A stretch of DNA of 64,000 nucleotides from an uncultured Ruminococcus sp. (GCA_934476515.1 CAKSNZ010000006.1:17915-81914), one strand, 5' to 3'. Shown: positions 45,221-54,063, numbered from the stretch's first letter. The notes: generated by a model from the letters alone, not told the origin. Translations and numbers: made by a program.

Positions 45221-45273
45221 CTACATCATATATCGAATAAATCTTATATAATCTAAAGTGCCTACCAAAACAA

Positions 45274-45317
45274 TCCTTCCACCACTTCGTGGTCCCCCTT
45301 CCTTTACACAAGGAAGG
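45274..45317. repeat. Palindromic block with CCACTTCGTGG and CCTTCC...GGAAGG
   Basis: CCAC TTC GTGG (45282-45292) followed by CCTTCC TTTACACAA GGAAGG (45297-45317). The TTTACACAA loop is the same as in the 20.23 kb hairpin and, inverted, at 45092. The arms differ but remain complementary. Confidence 0.75.
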
Positions 45318-45662
45318 CCGGATAGTCTCTGCTAATTCTAAATATCTACCACAAAACAAGGTATGTTCTAACCCCACAAACCCTAATTTATTGTACTAAT
45401 TTATCTTTACCAATAATCAAAATTGAAAAATTCAAATTTGCCTTTATGAAGAAACATATTACCAAAGGCTACAACTAAATATTACAAGAAAAGTCAGTTT
45501 AACTGCTGATTTTTTTAATAAGGATTATACTATAATAGAAAGAAAAAATATAATGTAGAAAATAGAATTGTTTGAATTTTATTGTAGAAAATAAAAATTT
45601 TTAAATTTACTGCACTAAAAGAAACTCTTGATTCGTTTTATTTATGAAAGGAGGTTAAGAGA

Positions 45663-46175
45663 TTGTTTAATCCACTTACCAGAGATGATTACAATAAAGT
45701 TGTTGAAGAATTCTCCGATATGATTTTTAGAATAGCTTATCAAAACTTATGTAACATTGCTGATGCAGAGGATGTTGTTCAGGAAGTTTTTATTTCTTTG
45801 CTAAAGTCAAAGGGTAAAATTTTCAAAGATTCCGAACATCTAAAGTCTTGGCTAATCAGAGTGACAATCAACAAATGCCTTGATGTAAGACGATCCTTTT
45901 TCCGAAAAAATACTGTGCCTATTGAGTCACAGGTAATTTCATATACAGACGAAGAAAAAGTCCTAATGGACGAAATTATGAAACTACCTAAGGACTACCG
46001 AAATATTATCTACTTGTATTATTATGAGGGATATAAAATAAAGGAAATTGCAGAAATTCTTGGAAAAAATCAAAACACTATCAGTTCAAAATTACAAAGA
46101 GGCAGAAATAAGTTGAAGGAAAATCTTATTGAGGGAGGTTATTATAATGAAAGAAATTTACAAGAATGCACTTGA
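45663..46175 (+). CDS. ECF-type RNA polymerase sigma factor
   Basis: 170 residues. Region 2 (FRIAYQNLCNIADAEDVVQEVFISLL) and region 4 (LPKDYRNIIYLYYYEGYKIKEIAEIL, then NTISSKLQRGRNKLKE) of the SigW/SigX kind. The start is TTG at 45663, with AAAGGAGG about 8 nt before; no ATG is suitable. Its 3' end overlaps the downstream gene by 29 bp, a typical sigma/anti-sigma coupling. Its regulon is unknown. Confidence 0.93.
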   Translation: MFNPLTRDDYNKVVEEFSDMIFRIAYQNLCNIADAEDVVQEVFISLLKSKGKIFKDSEHLKSWLIRVTINKCLDVRRSFFRKNTVPIESQVISYTDEEKVLMDEIMKLPKDYRNIIYLYYYEGYKIKEIAEILGKNQNTISSKLQRGRNKLKENLIEGGYYNERNLQECT

Positions 46176-46995
46176 TAAAGCAACCTTTCCAAAAGAAAGT
46201 AAAGAAAATCTTAAAAGCCTTTATGATAAGGTGAACAAGGAGGATAATGTTGTGAGTTTTGAAAAGAAGAGAAATATCAAAAAGCCTTTAGCATTTGTGG
46301 CAGCAGGTTTAGTATGTGCAGTAGCAGTTGGCAGTACATTTGCTGTAGGTCATTTTAATGATAGTAAAAATAGTGGTAGTAAGAATAGCTTTGTACTTAA
46401 TGTTAGTGCAGCAGAAATCGGAAGGAAAGCTGCTAATGGTGATAAAACTGACACCAAGGGTTCAAAAGTAACTACTGGCACTTCCGGTTATATAGTTAGC
46501 CAAGGTGATGATAAAAGTTGGCATTATGACTTTACTTTGCCTGTTGTCTGCAAAGGTAATAACATTGACGAAATTACTTATACAGTAAACAGAGGTTCGA
46601 TAACTTTAGATTCAGAAGAAACTGATAAAAAATCTGAAACTGTCAGTTACAAAGCTTTGCCTAAAGACAAACTTGTTTCTCTAGATATCTGTGGAGATTC
46701 ATCTTCATTGAGTAAGTCAGAACAGCAAATTTTGGATAAAGGTTTAATACCACAAGCTGATATGGAACAGTATAAGAACGCTATTGATATTCTTCTAAAG
46801 GATCTTAAAGTAACTGTTAAGGCAAAGTTTAATGATGGTACAACTGAAGAAGAAACTATTAATGTCAATTCAAAACTTTGTACATCAGAAGAATTAAGTG
46901 ATGATGGACAGCGTGATGATGATATTATGCTTTACAATGATGACTTAGATTCAGATGAAGATGATGTTTACCTTAGCTTTGAAGTAGAAAAGTAA
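46147..46995 (+). CDS. Putative membrane anti-sigma factor
   Basis: 282 residues from the ATG at 46147, with GAGGGAGG upstream. A short cytoplasmic N-terminal segment (about 1-44), one membrane helix (about 45-65, AFVAAGLVCAVAVGSTFAV) and a ~215-residue extracellular domain rich in Lys/Asp. Single-pass topology and overlap with an ECF sigma gene suggest anti-sigma function. The C-terminal domain has the DUF4179-like look but I see no defining motif. The signal sensed is unknown. Confidence 0.78.
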   Translation: MKEIYKNALDKATFPKESKENLKSLYDKVNKEDNVVSFEKKRNIKKPLAFVAAGLVCAVAVGSTFAVGHFNDSKNSGSKNSFVLNVSAAEIGRKAANGDKTDTKGSKVTTGTSGYIVSQGDDKSWHYDFTLPVVCKGNNIDEITYTVNRGSITLDSEETDKKSETVSYKALPKDKLVSLDICGDSSSLSKSEQQILDKGLIPQADMEQYKNAIDILLKDLKVTVKAKFNDGTTEEETINVNSKLCTSEELSDDGQRDDDIMLYNDDLDSDEDDVYLSFEVEK

Positions 46996-47054
46996 TGTAA
47001 ACAAAATTACCCAAAATAACCCTATTAAATCATATATTTAAATCCCAAAAAGAG

Positions 47055-47080
47055 AAAAGTCAGCTTAATTGCTGACTTTT
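47055..47080. terminator. Bidirectional terminator between anti-sigma gene and trpF
   Basis: A 10-bp perfect stem AAAAGTCAGC/GCTGACTTTT with a TTAATT loop. The trpF stop codon lies inside the loop, so termination must follow immediately. Confidence 0.85.
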
Positions 47081-47676
47081 CTTGCATTTGTAACGAACAT
47101 ATTTATTTTTTCTTTGCTTTTGCCAATACCGTTTTCATTCTCAACACCGGAAGAAACATCAACACAATCAGGGTGCAGAACCTTTATTGCATTAGCCACA
47201 TTATCCGGATTTAACCCACCGGCAAGTATCATCAATTTATCACTTTTAGGAAATGTTTTTAATGTGTTCCAATCAAAGGTTTTTCCACTTCCCGGTTCTT
47301 GAGCATCAAAAACAAAACCCTTTATTTTGTCAATATTTTTGAAATTATCATATTCATCAATATCCTTTACATTAAAGGCTTTAAGTATTGGAATATTTGT
47401 GTTTTCAATAATATTATTTTCTAACTTACCATGAATTTGAATATAGTCAAAACCTAAGTTTTCAATTATCTTAACTTGCTCTAAAGTAGGGGAAACTGTA
47501 ACTGCAACTTTCTTAATGCTTTCATCAAGTGCATTTATAATTTCAGTTGACTTTTCTTCATTAATATTTCTTTTGCTTTTAGGAAAGAACATTACCATTC
47601 CTGCAAAGTCAACATTGTTTTCATTTAAGTATTCTGCCTCTTTAGTAGAAGTCAGTCCACAAATTTTAATTTTCAT
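47065..47676 (-). CDS. trpF: Phosphoribosylanthranilate isomerase
   Basis: 203 residues, TIM barrel. IKICGLTS at the N-terminus (catalytic Cys), FDYIQIHGKLE in the middle (catalytic Asp position reads differently from the usual QLHG-x-E), and LAGGLNPDNVANAI and VDVSSGVENENGIKS-like near the end (actual GIGKSKEKI). Third step of tryptophan synthesis. No other trp gene is in the window, so it is a detached trpF or part of a mainly lost or distant pathway. Confidence 0.92.
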   Translation of the reverse strand: MKIKICGLTSTKEAEYLNENNVDFAGMVMFFPKSKRNINEEKSTEIINALDESIKKVAVTVSPTLEQVKIIENLGFDYIQIHGKLENNIIENTNIPILKAFNVKDIDEYDNFKNIDKIKGFVFDAQEPGSGKTFDWNTLKTFPKSDKLMILAGGLNPDNVANAIKVLHPDCVDVSSGVENENGIGKSKEKINMFVTNARKVSN

Positions 47677-47705
47677 ATGTCACCTATTATAAAAATCTAT
47701 GAAAA

Positions 47706-47727
47706 AAGTCCGTAATAATACGGACTT
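47706..47727 (-). terminator. Terminator of the YcxB-like gene
   Basis: A 9-bp perfect stem AAGTCCGTA/TACGGACTT with a 4-nt loop and TTTTTT in the minus direction, directly after the stop at 47733. Confidence 0.85.
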
Positions 47728-47732
47728 AATTT

Positions 47733-48227
47733 TTATTTTGCTTTCTTAAGTAATTTTAACTTTTTCTTATTAATATTACTGTTTTCTAAAATTGACTTTA
47801 AATCAAAGTCCAGAACTTCTTTGTCAATTAAGAAACCTTCACCGTCAGTAATGAAGAAGTAGAAGTAATCATTAGTTTCATAAATACCAAAGAAATCTTC
47901 ATACTTTACTAAATCTTCACCAAGCAATACACCTTCATTGTTAAATATGTATTCAACTTCTTTGTTTTCAAGTTGGCTAATATCACTTTTAGGCTTTACA
48001 TAGTAAACCATTGTGATGATAATACCACCGATAATTGCAATAGCCGGATAGATAACTGTAGTAAAGTTAAGTTCAAACTTTCTGTTGTATATAAATGAAC
48101 ATACAATTACTGCAATACATAGTAAGTATAGAATTGCCGGTTTTAGAAAAGACTTTTTGTTTAGAGTAAATCTCTTAAAGTCGATTATCATATCTTTTGT
48201 ATAATTAGTTTTGATTTTATATTCCAT
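47733..48227 (-). CDS. YcxB-like membrane protein
   Basis: 164 residues from the ATG at 48227 (weak GGTG upstream). Two membrane helices (about 31-48 and 58-77) and a C-terminal domain with EVEYIFNNEGVLLGEDLVKYEDFFGIYETNDYFYFF, in parts typical of YcxB/DUF-type PH-like domains. Function unknown. Divergent from the DUF951-prfA operon. Confidence 0.72.
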   Translation of the reverse strand: MEYKIKTNYTKDMIIDFKRFTLNKKSFLKPAILYLLCIAVIVCSFIYNRKFELNFTTVIYPAIAIIGGIIITMVYYVKPKSDISQLENKEVEYIFNNEGVLLGEDLVKYEDFFGIYETNDYFYFFITDGEGFLIDKEVLDFDLKSILENSNINKKKLKLLKKAK

Positions 48228-48282
48228 TTTTTTCACCCAAAGTGATTTTAACACAAAATACTAAATTGTGCAATGCCTTTTC

Positions 48283-48311
48283 TTGATATATATTGCACAT
48301 TATGATATAAT
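48283..48311 (+). promoter_or_regulatory. Sigma-A promoter for the DUF951-prfA operon
   Basis: TTGATA (48283-48288), 17-bp spacer, TATAAT (48306-48311), 39 bp before the ATG at 48351. Confidence 0.75.
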
Positions 48312-48350
48312 TATATGAATAAAAATATTGAATAAGGTGGGTGTAAACTT

Positions 48351-48530
48351 ATGGATGTTAGAGTTAATGATAAAATTGAAATGAAAAAAGCTCATCCTTG
48401 TCAAAACAAAATTTTTACTGTTACAAGAGTAGGTATGGATTTCAAGATAAGATGTGACAAATGTGGTCACGAAATTATGATACCTCGCAGTAAAGTTGAA
48501 AAAAATATTAAGAAGATAATCAGGGAATAA
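48351..48530 (+). CDS. DUF951 domain protein
   Basis: 59 residues: [17 protein letters not shown] at the start, then [20 protein letters not shown]. The CxxC and upstream Cys are conserved in DUF951, a small family widely found in Firmicutes with a beta-barrel fold and unknown function. AAGGTGGGTG precedes the ATG. prfA begins 1 nt after its stop, so the two are cotranscribed. Confidence 0.9.
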   Translation: MDVRVNDKIEMKKAHPCQNKIFTVTRVGMDFKIRCDKCGHEIMIPRSKVEKNIKKIIRE

Positions 48531-48531
48531 T

Positions 48532-49608
48532 ATGTTTGATAAAATTGAAATTTTTAGTAAAAGATATGATGAATTAAATAACAGACTTTATGACCCAACA
48601 GTTGCCTCAGATGCAACAAAGTTTAATGAAATTATGAAGGAAGTAAAGTCTATTGAACCTATTGTGTTAAAGTATAGAGAATACAAGAAAGCACAACAGA
48701 CAATTAAAGATAGCCTTGAAATTTTGGAAACAGAAAAAGACAAGGAAATCAGAGAACTTGCTCAAATGGAAATGGATGAGGCAAAGGACTCATTGGATGG
48801 TATTGAGGAAGAACTAAAAATTCTTCTTCTACCTAAAGACCCTAACGATGAAAGAAATGTTATTATGGAAATTCGTGGTGGTACAGGTGGTGAAGAAAGT
48901 TCCTTATTTGCAGGTGATCTTTTCAGAATGTACTCTATGTATGCCGATAAGCATGGCTTTAAGATTGAAATTCTTTCTTCTAACGAAACAGGCTTAGGTG
49001 GTTACAAAGAAATCTCCTTTATGGTTAACGGTGAGGGTGCTTACAGTAAGCTAAAGTATGAAAGTGGTACTCACAGAGTTCAGAGAGTACCTGAAACTGA
49101 GTCATCAGGCAGAGTTCATACTTCAGCAGTAACTGTTGCAGTTCTTCCTGAAGCTGATGATGTTGAAATTGACATTAACCCTAATGATTTACAGATTGAT
49201 ACATTCCGTTCATCAGGTGCAGGTGGTCAGCATATTAACAAAACTTCCTCAGCTATCAGAATTACTCACTTACCTACAGGTATGGTTGTTGAGTGTCAGG
49301 ACGAAAGAAGTCAGTACAAGAACAAGGACAAAGCCTTAAAGGTTCTAAAGTCAAGACTTCTAAAGATTGAACAAGATAAACAAAATGCAGAGATTTCCGA
49401 AAATAGAAAAAGTCAGGTTGGTTCAGGTGACAGAAGTGAAAAGATTAGAACTTACAACTTCCCACAATCAAGAGTAACTGACCACAGAATCGGTCTTACA
49501 CTTTACAAGCTTGACGATATTCTAAACGGTAATATTGATGAGATTATAGATGCTTTGATTGCATACGATAGAGCAGAAAAACTAAAAGAAAGTATGGAAA
49601 ATAAGTAA
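48532..49608 (+). CDS. prfA: Peptide chain release factor 1
   Basis: 358 residues. Recognises UAA/UAG and triggers peptide release. The GGQ motif is in [15 protein letters not shown] (around 231-233) and the codon-recognition PET (for PxT) is in [12 protein letters not shown]. It is methylated by PrmC (encoded at 11678). It follows DUF951 directly and is followed, 1 nt later, by the Sua5-CoaE gene. Confidence 0.98.
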   Translation: MFDKIEIFSKRYDELNNRLYDPTVASDATKFNEIMKEVKSIEPIVLKYREYKKAQQTIKDSLEILETEKDKEIRELAQMEMDEAKDSLDGIEEELKILLLPKDPNDERNVIMEIRGGTGGEESSLFAGDLFRMYSMYADKHGFKIEILSSNETGLGGYKEISFMVNGEGAYSKLKYESGTHRVQRVPETESSGRVHTSAVTVAVLPEADDVEIDINPNDLQIDTFRSSGAGGQHINKTSSAIRITHLPTGMVVECQDERSQYKNKDKALKVLKSRLLKIEQDKQNAEISENRKSQVGSGDRSEKIRTYNFPQSRVTDHRIGLTLYKLDDILNGNIDEIIDALIAYDRAEKLKESMENK

Positions 49609-49609
49609 A

Positions 49610-51217
49610 ATGGATACTAAATTATTAAAGGATAACATTGAGGACATTTCTATTGCAGCAAAGATTATAAATGAGGGTGGACTTGTTGCTATGCCAACAG
49701 AAACTGTTTATGGTTTAGCAGCAGATGCTTTAAACGGTAAGGCAGTAAGAAAGATTTTTCAGGCTAAAGGCAGACCAATGGATAATCCTTTGATAGTCCA
49801 TGTTTCATCAGCTCAAATGGCTATTGACCTTAAGCTTTATAAAGAGTTTACAGAAGATGCCAAGAAGTTGGCTGATAAGTTCTGGCCCGGACCTTTGACA
49901 ATTATTTTGCCAAAGGGTGACTGTATTCCTGATGAGGTTTCAGCAGGACTTGAAACAGTAGCAGTCAGATGCCCTAGTCACAAAACTGCCAGAGCATTAA
50001 TAGAAAAGTCAGGTAAACCACTTGCAGCACCATCAGCAAATATTTCCGGTAAACCAAGTCCAACTACTGCAGAACATTGTATCAATGACCTTATGGGTAA
50101 GGTTGATGCAATTCTTGATGGTGGTGAATGTGAAGTAGGTGTTGAAAGTACAGTTGTCACTTTAGCTGCCAACCCACCAAGACTTTTAAGACCCGGTGGA
50201 ATTACACTTGAACAGCTTGAAAGTGTATTAGGTGAAGTTGCAGTTGATGATGCAGTTCTTCATAAACTGGCTGAGGGCAAGAAAGCATCTTCTCCCGGAA
50301 TGAAGTACAAACACTATGCTCCAAAGGCTCAAGTGTATTTGGTCAGAGGCAACAACTTTGTTGACTTTGTAAACAGAGATATTGATGAAAGTACAGCAGT
50401 AGTTTGCTTTGATGAAGATGAAAAATATATTAATGGTGAAACATTTCCAATAGGTTCAAAAACTGACTACAAGTCCCATGCACATAAGATTTTTGATGTA
50501 CTTAGAAAGATAGATAAAGAAGAAAAAATCAAAAAGGTTTTTGCTCCTTTACCTAGAACAGATGGTGTGTCCCTTGCAGTTTATAACAGATTAATCCGTT
50601 CATCAGCCTTTAGAATTTTTAATGCCGATGCTTATGTTTTAGGATTAACCGGACCTACCGGTTCAGGAAAATCTACTATTGCAAAAATGTTTGCACAGTA
50701 TGGTTTCCACACAGTAGATACAGACAAAATTGCAAGAAATATTATGGAAAAAGGTAGTCCTGTATTAGCTAAAATAAAGGAAACCTTTGGCGATGATGTG
50801 GTTAAAGATAATGTGCTTGATAGAAAGTTACTTGCAAAAAGAGCTTTTGTCGATGAAAATTCAACTAAAAAGCTAAACCAAATCACCCACCCATATATAT
50901 ATGAAAAGGCACTTTTGGAAATAGAGGAATATTCCCACAAAGGTTACGATAAGTTTATATTAGATGCTCCTGTACTTTTTGAAAGTAATGGAGAAAGATT
51001 TTGCAACAATACCCTTGTAATTCTCTCTGACTTAGATACCAGAGTAAAGAGGATAATTTCTAGGGACGCTATTACAACAGAACAAGCTATGGATAGGATA
51101 AATGCTCAGCATAGTGATGATTTTTACAGAACAAAGGCTGACTATGTAATTGAAAATAACAGTAGTCTTGATGAAGTAAAGTCACAGGTTGAAAGTGTTG
51201 TAAAAGCTATTTTGTAA
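49610..51217 (+). CDS. Fusion: threonylcarbamoyl-AMP synthase (Sua5) + dephospho-CoA kinase (CoaE)
   Basis: 535 residues in one uninterrupted frame. Residues 1-~335 are a full-length Sua5/YwlC: YrdC domain (GGLVAMPTETVYGLAADA, KGRPMDNPLIVH, PSANISGKPSPT) and the Sua5 C-terminal domain with the SPGMKYKHYAP linker motif. Residues ~340-535 are a full-length CoaE: P-loop GLTGPTGSGKST near 345-356, HTVDTDKIARNI, HPYIYEKALLEIE, DAPVLFES. They make the tRNA t6A precursor and coenzyme A respectively. The linked domains are each complete. I see no internal start with a clear site that would give a free CoaE. Confidence 0.92.
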   Translation: MDTKLLKDNIEDISIAAKIINEGGLVAMPTETVYGLAADALNGKAVRKIFQAKGRPMDNPLIVHVSSAQMAIDLKLYKEFTEDAKKLADKFWPGPLTIILPKGDCIPDEVSAGLETVAVRCPSHKTARALIEKSGKPLAAPSANISGKPSPTTAEHCINDLMGKVDAILDGGECEVGVESTVVTLAANPPRLLRPGGITLEQLESVLGEVAVDDAVLHKLAEGKKASSPGMKYKHYAPKAQVYLVRGNNFVDFVNRDIDESTAVVCFDEDEKYINGETFPIGSKTDYKSHAHKIFDVLRKIDKEEKIKKVFAPLPRTDGVSLAVYNRLIRSSAFRIFNADAYVLGLTGPTGSGKSTIAKMFAQYGFHTVDTDKIARNIMEKGSPVLAKIKETFGDDVVKDNVLDRKLLAKRAFVDENSTKKLNQITHPYIYEKALLEIEEYSHKGYDKFILDAPVLFESNGERFCNNTLVILSDLDTRVKRIISRDAITTEQAMDRINAQHSDDFYRTKADYVIENNSSLDEVKSQVESVVKAIL

Positions 51218-51253
51218 AATTCGGTATCTAAAACCAAGTAGTAGGTTTATAAT

Positions 51254-51895
51254 ATGATTAATAGAAAACCCAAGAGAAAAAGGAAAAAGAGTGGTTGTGC
51301 TACCTTGTTTTTGGTGGTGTTCTTTACAGCCATAGTTGCCTTAGTTACAGTTTTATGTTTTCATATCTTTGGTGGAAATGATTCTATTAATGACAAGGTA
51401 AACGATATTAAAAAAATTCAGTACCCAAAGAAATATTCACAACTTGTGGAAAAGTACAGTGACCTTTATGGTGTTGATGATAATTTGGTTTATGCAGTTA
51501 TCCGTACAGAAAGCCACTTTAAACCAGACAGTGAATCCGGTGCCGGTGCAAAAGGTTTGATGCAGATTACTCCTGAATGCTTTGAATTTTTACAGAACAA
51601 TATTCCTAATGACAAAACAAAATATAAAGAGTCTGATTTGTACGACCCGGAAGTGAATATTAAGTTTGGAACATATTTTTTAAGCTATCTGTTAGATAGG
51701 TATGATAATGTTGAAAAAACTGCCGTAGCAGCATATAATGCCGGTTTCGGTGCAGTTGATAATTGGCTAAATGACCCTGAATGTAGTCTTGACGGTAAAA
51801 CTCTTAGTGTTATAGTTTATCCGGAAACAGAGAATTATGTGGAAAAGGTTGAGAATGCCAAGAAAATATATATAGAAATATATAAGGAAAGGTAA
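51254..51895 (+). CDS. Membrane-anchored lytic transglycosylase (SLT domain)
   Basis: 213 residues. Basic N-terminus, one transmembrane helix (about 15-37), then an SLT domain: VYAVIRTESHFKPDSESGAGAKGL in parts, catalytic Glu in RTESHF, MQITPECF and AVAAYNAGFGAVDNWL. It cleaves glycan strands with formation of 1,6-anhydro-MurNAc. No LysM domain. It is encoded right after the Sua5-CoaE gene, 36 nt apart. Confidence 0.92.
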   Translation: MINRKPKRKRKKSGCATLFLVVFFTAIVALVTVLCFHIFGGNDSINDKVNDIKKIQYPKKYSQLVEKYSDLYGVDDNLVYAVIRTESHFKPDSESGAGAKGLMQITPECFEFLQNNIPNDKTKYKESDLYDPEVNIKFGTYFLSYLLDRYDNVEKTAVAAYNAGFGAVDNWLNDPECSLDGKTLSVIVYPETENYVEKVENAKKIYIEIYKER

Positions 51896-51902
51896 TGATA
51901 TT

Positions 51903-53297
51903 ATGTCTAATGAAGATTCAAAGACACTAATGGACGAAATCCTAATGTCAGGCAAAAAGAAAATTCACTCAATCAGCAATAGTGAAATTGAAAAAGCTGA
52001 TGAATTTTGTGAACCATATAAGGATTTCCTAAATAAATCAAGAACAGAAAGAGAAGCTGTTGTTGAAGCAGTTGCTCAGGCTAAAGAAAACGGTTTTGAA
52101 GAATATGATCCTGACAGAACTTACTCTGCCGGTGATAAGATTTATATTGTAAACCGTAACAAAGCAGTAGGTCTTGCAGTTATCGGCAGAAAGGGTACAA
52201 GAGACGGTGTGCTACTTTCTATCGCTCATATTGACTCACCAAGAATTGACTTAAAGCCAAGCCCATTATACGAAAAGGACGGTATGGCTCTATTTAAGAC
52301 TCATTACTATGGTGGTATCAAGAAGTATCAGTGGACAACAATCCCATTGGCTTTACACGGTAGAGTTTGTAAGACTGACGGTACTTATGTTGATATTTCT
52401 GTTGGTGATGATGAAAATGACCCATGTTTCTGTATTACAGATATTCTTCCACACCTAGGTCAAGAACAAGCTAAGAAAACTCTGGGTTCAGCTTTTACAG
52501 GTGAAGACCTAAACTGCCTAGTAGGTAGCCGTCCATACAGTGACGAAGATGGTGAACAGGTTAAGCTAAACACAATGAAGCTACTTTATGATAAGTATGG
52601 CTTTACTGAAAATGACTTCCTATCAGCAGAACTAACTTTAGTACCTGCTTTTAAGGCTAGAGATATTGGTTTTGACAGAAGTATGATTGGTTCATATGGT
52701 CATGATGATAGAGTTTGTGCTTACCCTGCACTAATGGCTATTATTGATGCCGGTATTCCTGACAAGACTTGTATCACATATCTAACAGATAAAGAAGAAA
52801 CAGGTTCAGACGGTAACACAGGTATGCAGAGTGACTTCCTAAGATACTTTATCTATGACCTAGCTAAGTCTGAGGGTGAAGAAGGCTATAGAGTTCTTTC
52901 AAAGAGTAAGTGCCTATCAGCTGATGTTAATGCAGCAGTTGACCCAACTTATGAAAGTTGTTTTGAACCAAAGAACTGTTCTTACATTAATGAAGGCGTT
53001 GTAATTTCTAAATATACAGGTGCCAGAGGTAAGAGTGGCACAAGTGATGCTTCAGCTGAATATATGGGTGAAGTTCGTTCAATGCTGGAAAGTAACAATA
53101 TTATTTGGCAAGTCGGTGAACTTGGCAAGGTTGACCTTGGTGGTGGTGGTACTATCGCTAAGTATGTTGCTAATATGAATGTTGATGTAGTTGACCTTGG
53201 TGTACCTGTACTTTCTATGCATGCACCATTTGAAATCGTAAGTAAAGTTGATGTTTATATGGCTTATTTAGCTTTTTTACATTTCTTTATGGATTAA
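51903..53297 (+). CDS. apeA: M18 family aminopeptidase
   Basis: 464 residues. Zinc ligands are in LLSIAHIDSPRIDLKP (His), YGHDDRVCAYPAL (Asp), DKEETGSDGNTG (Glu) and the C-terminal MHAPFEI (His). Family enzymes release N-terminal acidic or hydrophobic residues from peptides in the cytoplasm. Size and the SIAHIDSPR motif fit the putative aminopeptidase-1 branch. It starts 7 nt after the transglycosylase stop. No convincing terminator separates it from the tRNA promoter. Confidence 0.92.
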   Translation: MSNEDSKTLMDEILMSGKKKIHSISNSEIEKADEFCEPYKDFLNKSRTEREAVVEAVAQAKENGFEEYDPDRTYSAGDKIYIVNRNKAVGLAVIGRKGTRDGVLLSIAHIDSPRIDLKPSPLYEKDGMALFKTHYYGGIKKYQWTTIPLALHGRVCKTDGTYVDISVGDDENDPCFCITDILPHLGQEQAKKTLGSAFTGEDLNCLVGSRPYSDEDGEQVKLNTMKLLYDKYGFTENDFLSAELTLVPAFKARDIGFDRSMIGSYGHDDRVCAYPALMAIIDAGIPDKTCITYLTDKEETGSDGNTGMQSDFLRYFIYDLAKSEGEEGYRVLSKSKCLSADVNAAVDPTYESCFEPKNCSYINEGVVISKYTGARGKSGTSDASAEYMGEVRSMLESNNIIWQVGELGKVDLGGGGTIAKYVANMNVDVVDLGVPVLSMHAPFEIVSKVDVYMAYLAFLHFFMD

Positions 53298-53300
53298 GGG

Positions 53301-53329
53301 TTGATTTTTTCAAAAAGATGTGTTATTAT
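53301..53329 (+). promoter_or_regulatory. Promoter for tRNA-Arg and the downstream non-coding RNA
   Basis: TTGATT (53301-53306), 17-bp spacer, TATTAT (53324-53329). Immediately after it, GGGCAGTC/GACTGCCC (53334-53355) forms an 8-bp hairpin with loop GAAAAT, 6 nt before the tRNA, possibly a processing signal or a terminator of the upstream gene. Confidence 0.7.
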
Positions 53330-53361
53330 GTATGGGCAGTCGAAAATGACTGCCCTGAAAT

Positions 53362-53438
53362 GCGCTGATAGCTCAGCTGGATAGAGTGACTGGCTACGAA
53401 CCAGTAGGTCGGGGGTTCGAGTCCCTTTCAGCGCGCCA
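53362..53438 (+). tRNA. tRNA-Arg (anticodon ACG)
   Basis: 77 nt including an encoded CCA (53436-53438). Acceptor stem GCGCTGA/TCAGCGC, D arm, anticodon stem-loop ACTGG CTACGAA CCAGT with anticodon ACG, variable loop AGGTC, and T arm with TTCGAGT in the loop; the T stem has two G-U pairs. It reads CGN arginine codons after A34-to-I deamination. It is the boundary between core and accessory DNA in this window. Confidence 0.97.
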
Positions 53439-54016
53439 CAGTTGTATAGGTTCTGTACTTTATTTTTAAAGTACGCAACCTGTACGACTATTTTGCTATA
53501 TATAAACATCCACCGTACCGTAATTGATACGGCAGATGATTATTTATTTTATTTGTTTTGCGTCGTGGCTGAACGAAATTCCTTTGCAGGGTCGAGTACC
53601 AAGTAATTGGCAACTATCCATCGTTAGATGTAATCGCCCTCCAAGTTGTCTGTAACAGAGTTGACTAAGCTCTTAAGTAATATAAGGTATCACCATAGTT
53701 TTGTATGGTGGCTCGCTCGTCAATCATATTGGTGTATGATAGAGTTGTGGCATAGCTATTATATATTACCTTGTATTAATCGTCCACTAAAACCCAGACT
53801 ATTCAATTTTCAGTTCGACAAAAAGAAAACTCACATCCTACCACATCTGCAAGTAGTCTGTGAGTGCTGATTGACAAATTAACTAATTTCGCTTATAATT
53901 TAAACAAGCAAATTAGCCTTTAACATCAATAAGTATCATTACTACTTACTTGGTGGGTCAGCAGGTTACGCCAATAATCTGCTGACTAAAGGATTTGTTA
54001 TCCTCTCGTCTTTTTT
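53439..54016 (+). ncRNA. Candidate large structured RNA downstream of tRNA-Arg (ROOL/GOLLD-like?)
   Basis: About 580 nt with no credible coding sequence, but many well-formed stems: a 16-bp two-part hairpin at 53444-53485 (inner GTACTTT/AAAGTAC); a multi-branch junction closed by GGG-CGA/TCG-CCC (53589-53639) that holds CCAA-GTAA-TTGG, a GNRA-type tetraloop hairpin, and CATC-GTTA-GATG; CACCATA/TATGGTG (53691-53710); ATCATA/TATGAT (53723-53740); CTCACA/TGTGAG (53830-53864); CTAATTT/AAATTAG (53883-53916); and GTCAGCAG/CTGCTGAC (53957-53986), then GGAT/ATCC and TTTTTT. Length, position next to a tRNA and gut-Firmicutes context fit the ROOL class. Class membership is not proven. Confidence 0.7.
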
Positions 54017-54063
54017 ATTATACCATAAAGTGGACGTCAGGTCAATATTTTAATGTGATTTTT

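Larger units (their letters stand above)
44740..45450. repeat. Composite palindrome cluster bounded by inverted repeats (MITE-like)
   Basis: The 984-bp gap 44679-45662 has no credible gene. AATTAGGGTTTGT (44771-44783) is perfectly complementary to 45376-45388, part of CCCCACAAACCCTAATT, and the flanks also match in inverted orientation. Between them are five separate palindromes, listed individually. The ends match the element at 20.06-20.40 kb. It is a nest of small non-autonomous repeats without a transposase. Confidence 0.65.

Noticed and set aside
45189..45377. A 62-residue minus-strand frame in the palindrome-rich gap
   Set aside because: It runs through two palindromes and has no ribosome binding site; the sequence is repeat derived.
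53362..53438. Group I or II intron or tmRNA next to the tRNA
   Set aside because: No intron ORF, no group II domain V-like sequence, and no tmRNA tag or GGGG acceptor pattern were seen.
53294..53509. A 71-residue minus-strand frame containing GTRTPDLLVRSQSLYPAELS
   Set aside because: It is antisense to the tRNA-Arg gene. Such frames are a well-known false annotation in tRNA regions, and there is no ribosome binding site.
53646..53870. A 74-residue plus-strand frame inside the non-coding region
   Set aside because: It has a non-ATG start and no Shine-Dalgarno, runs through several strong stems, and has no protein-like composition.
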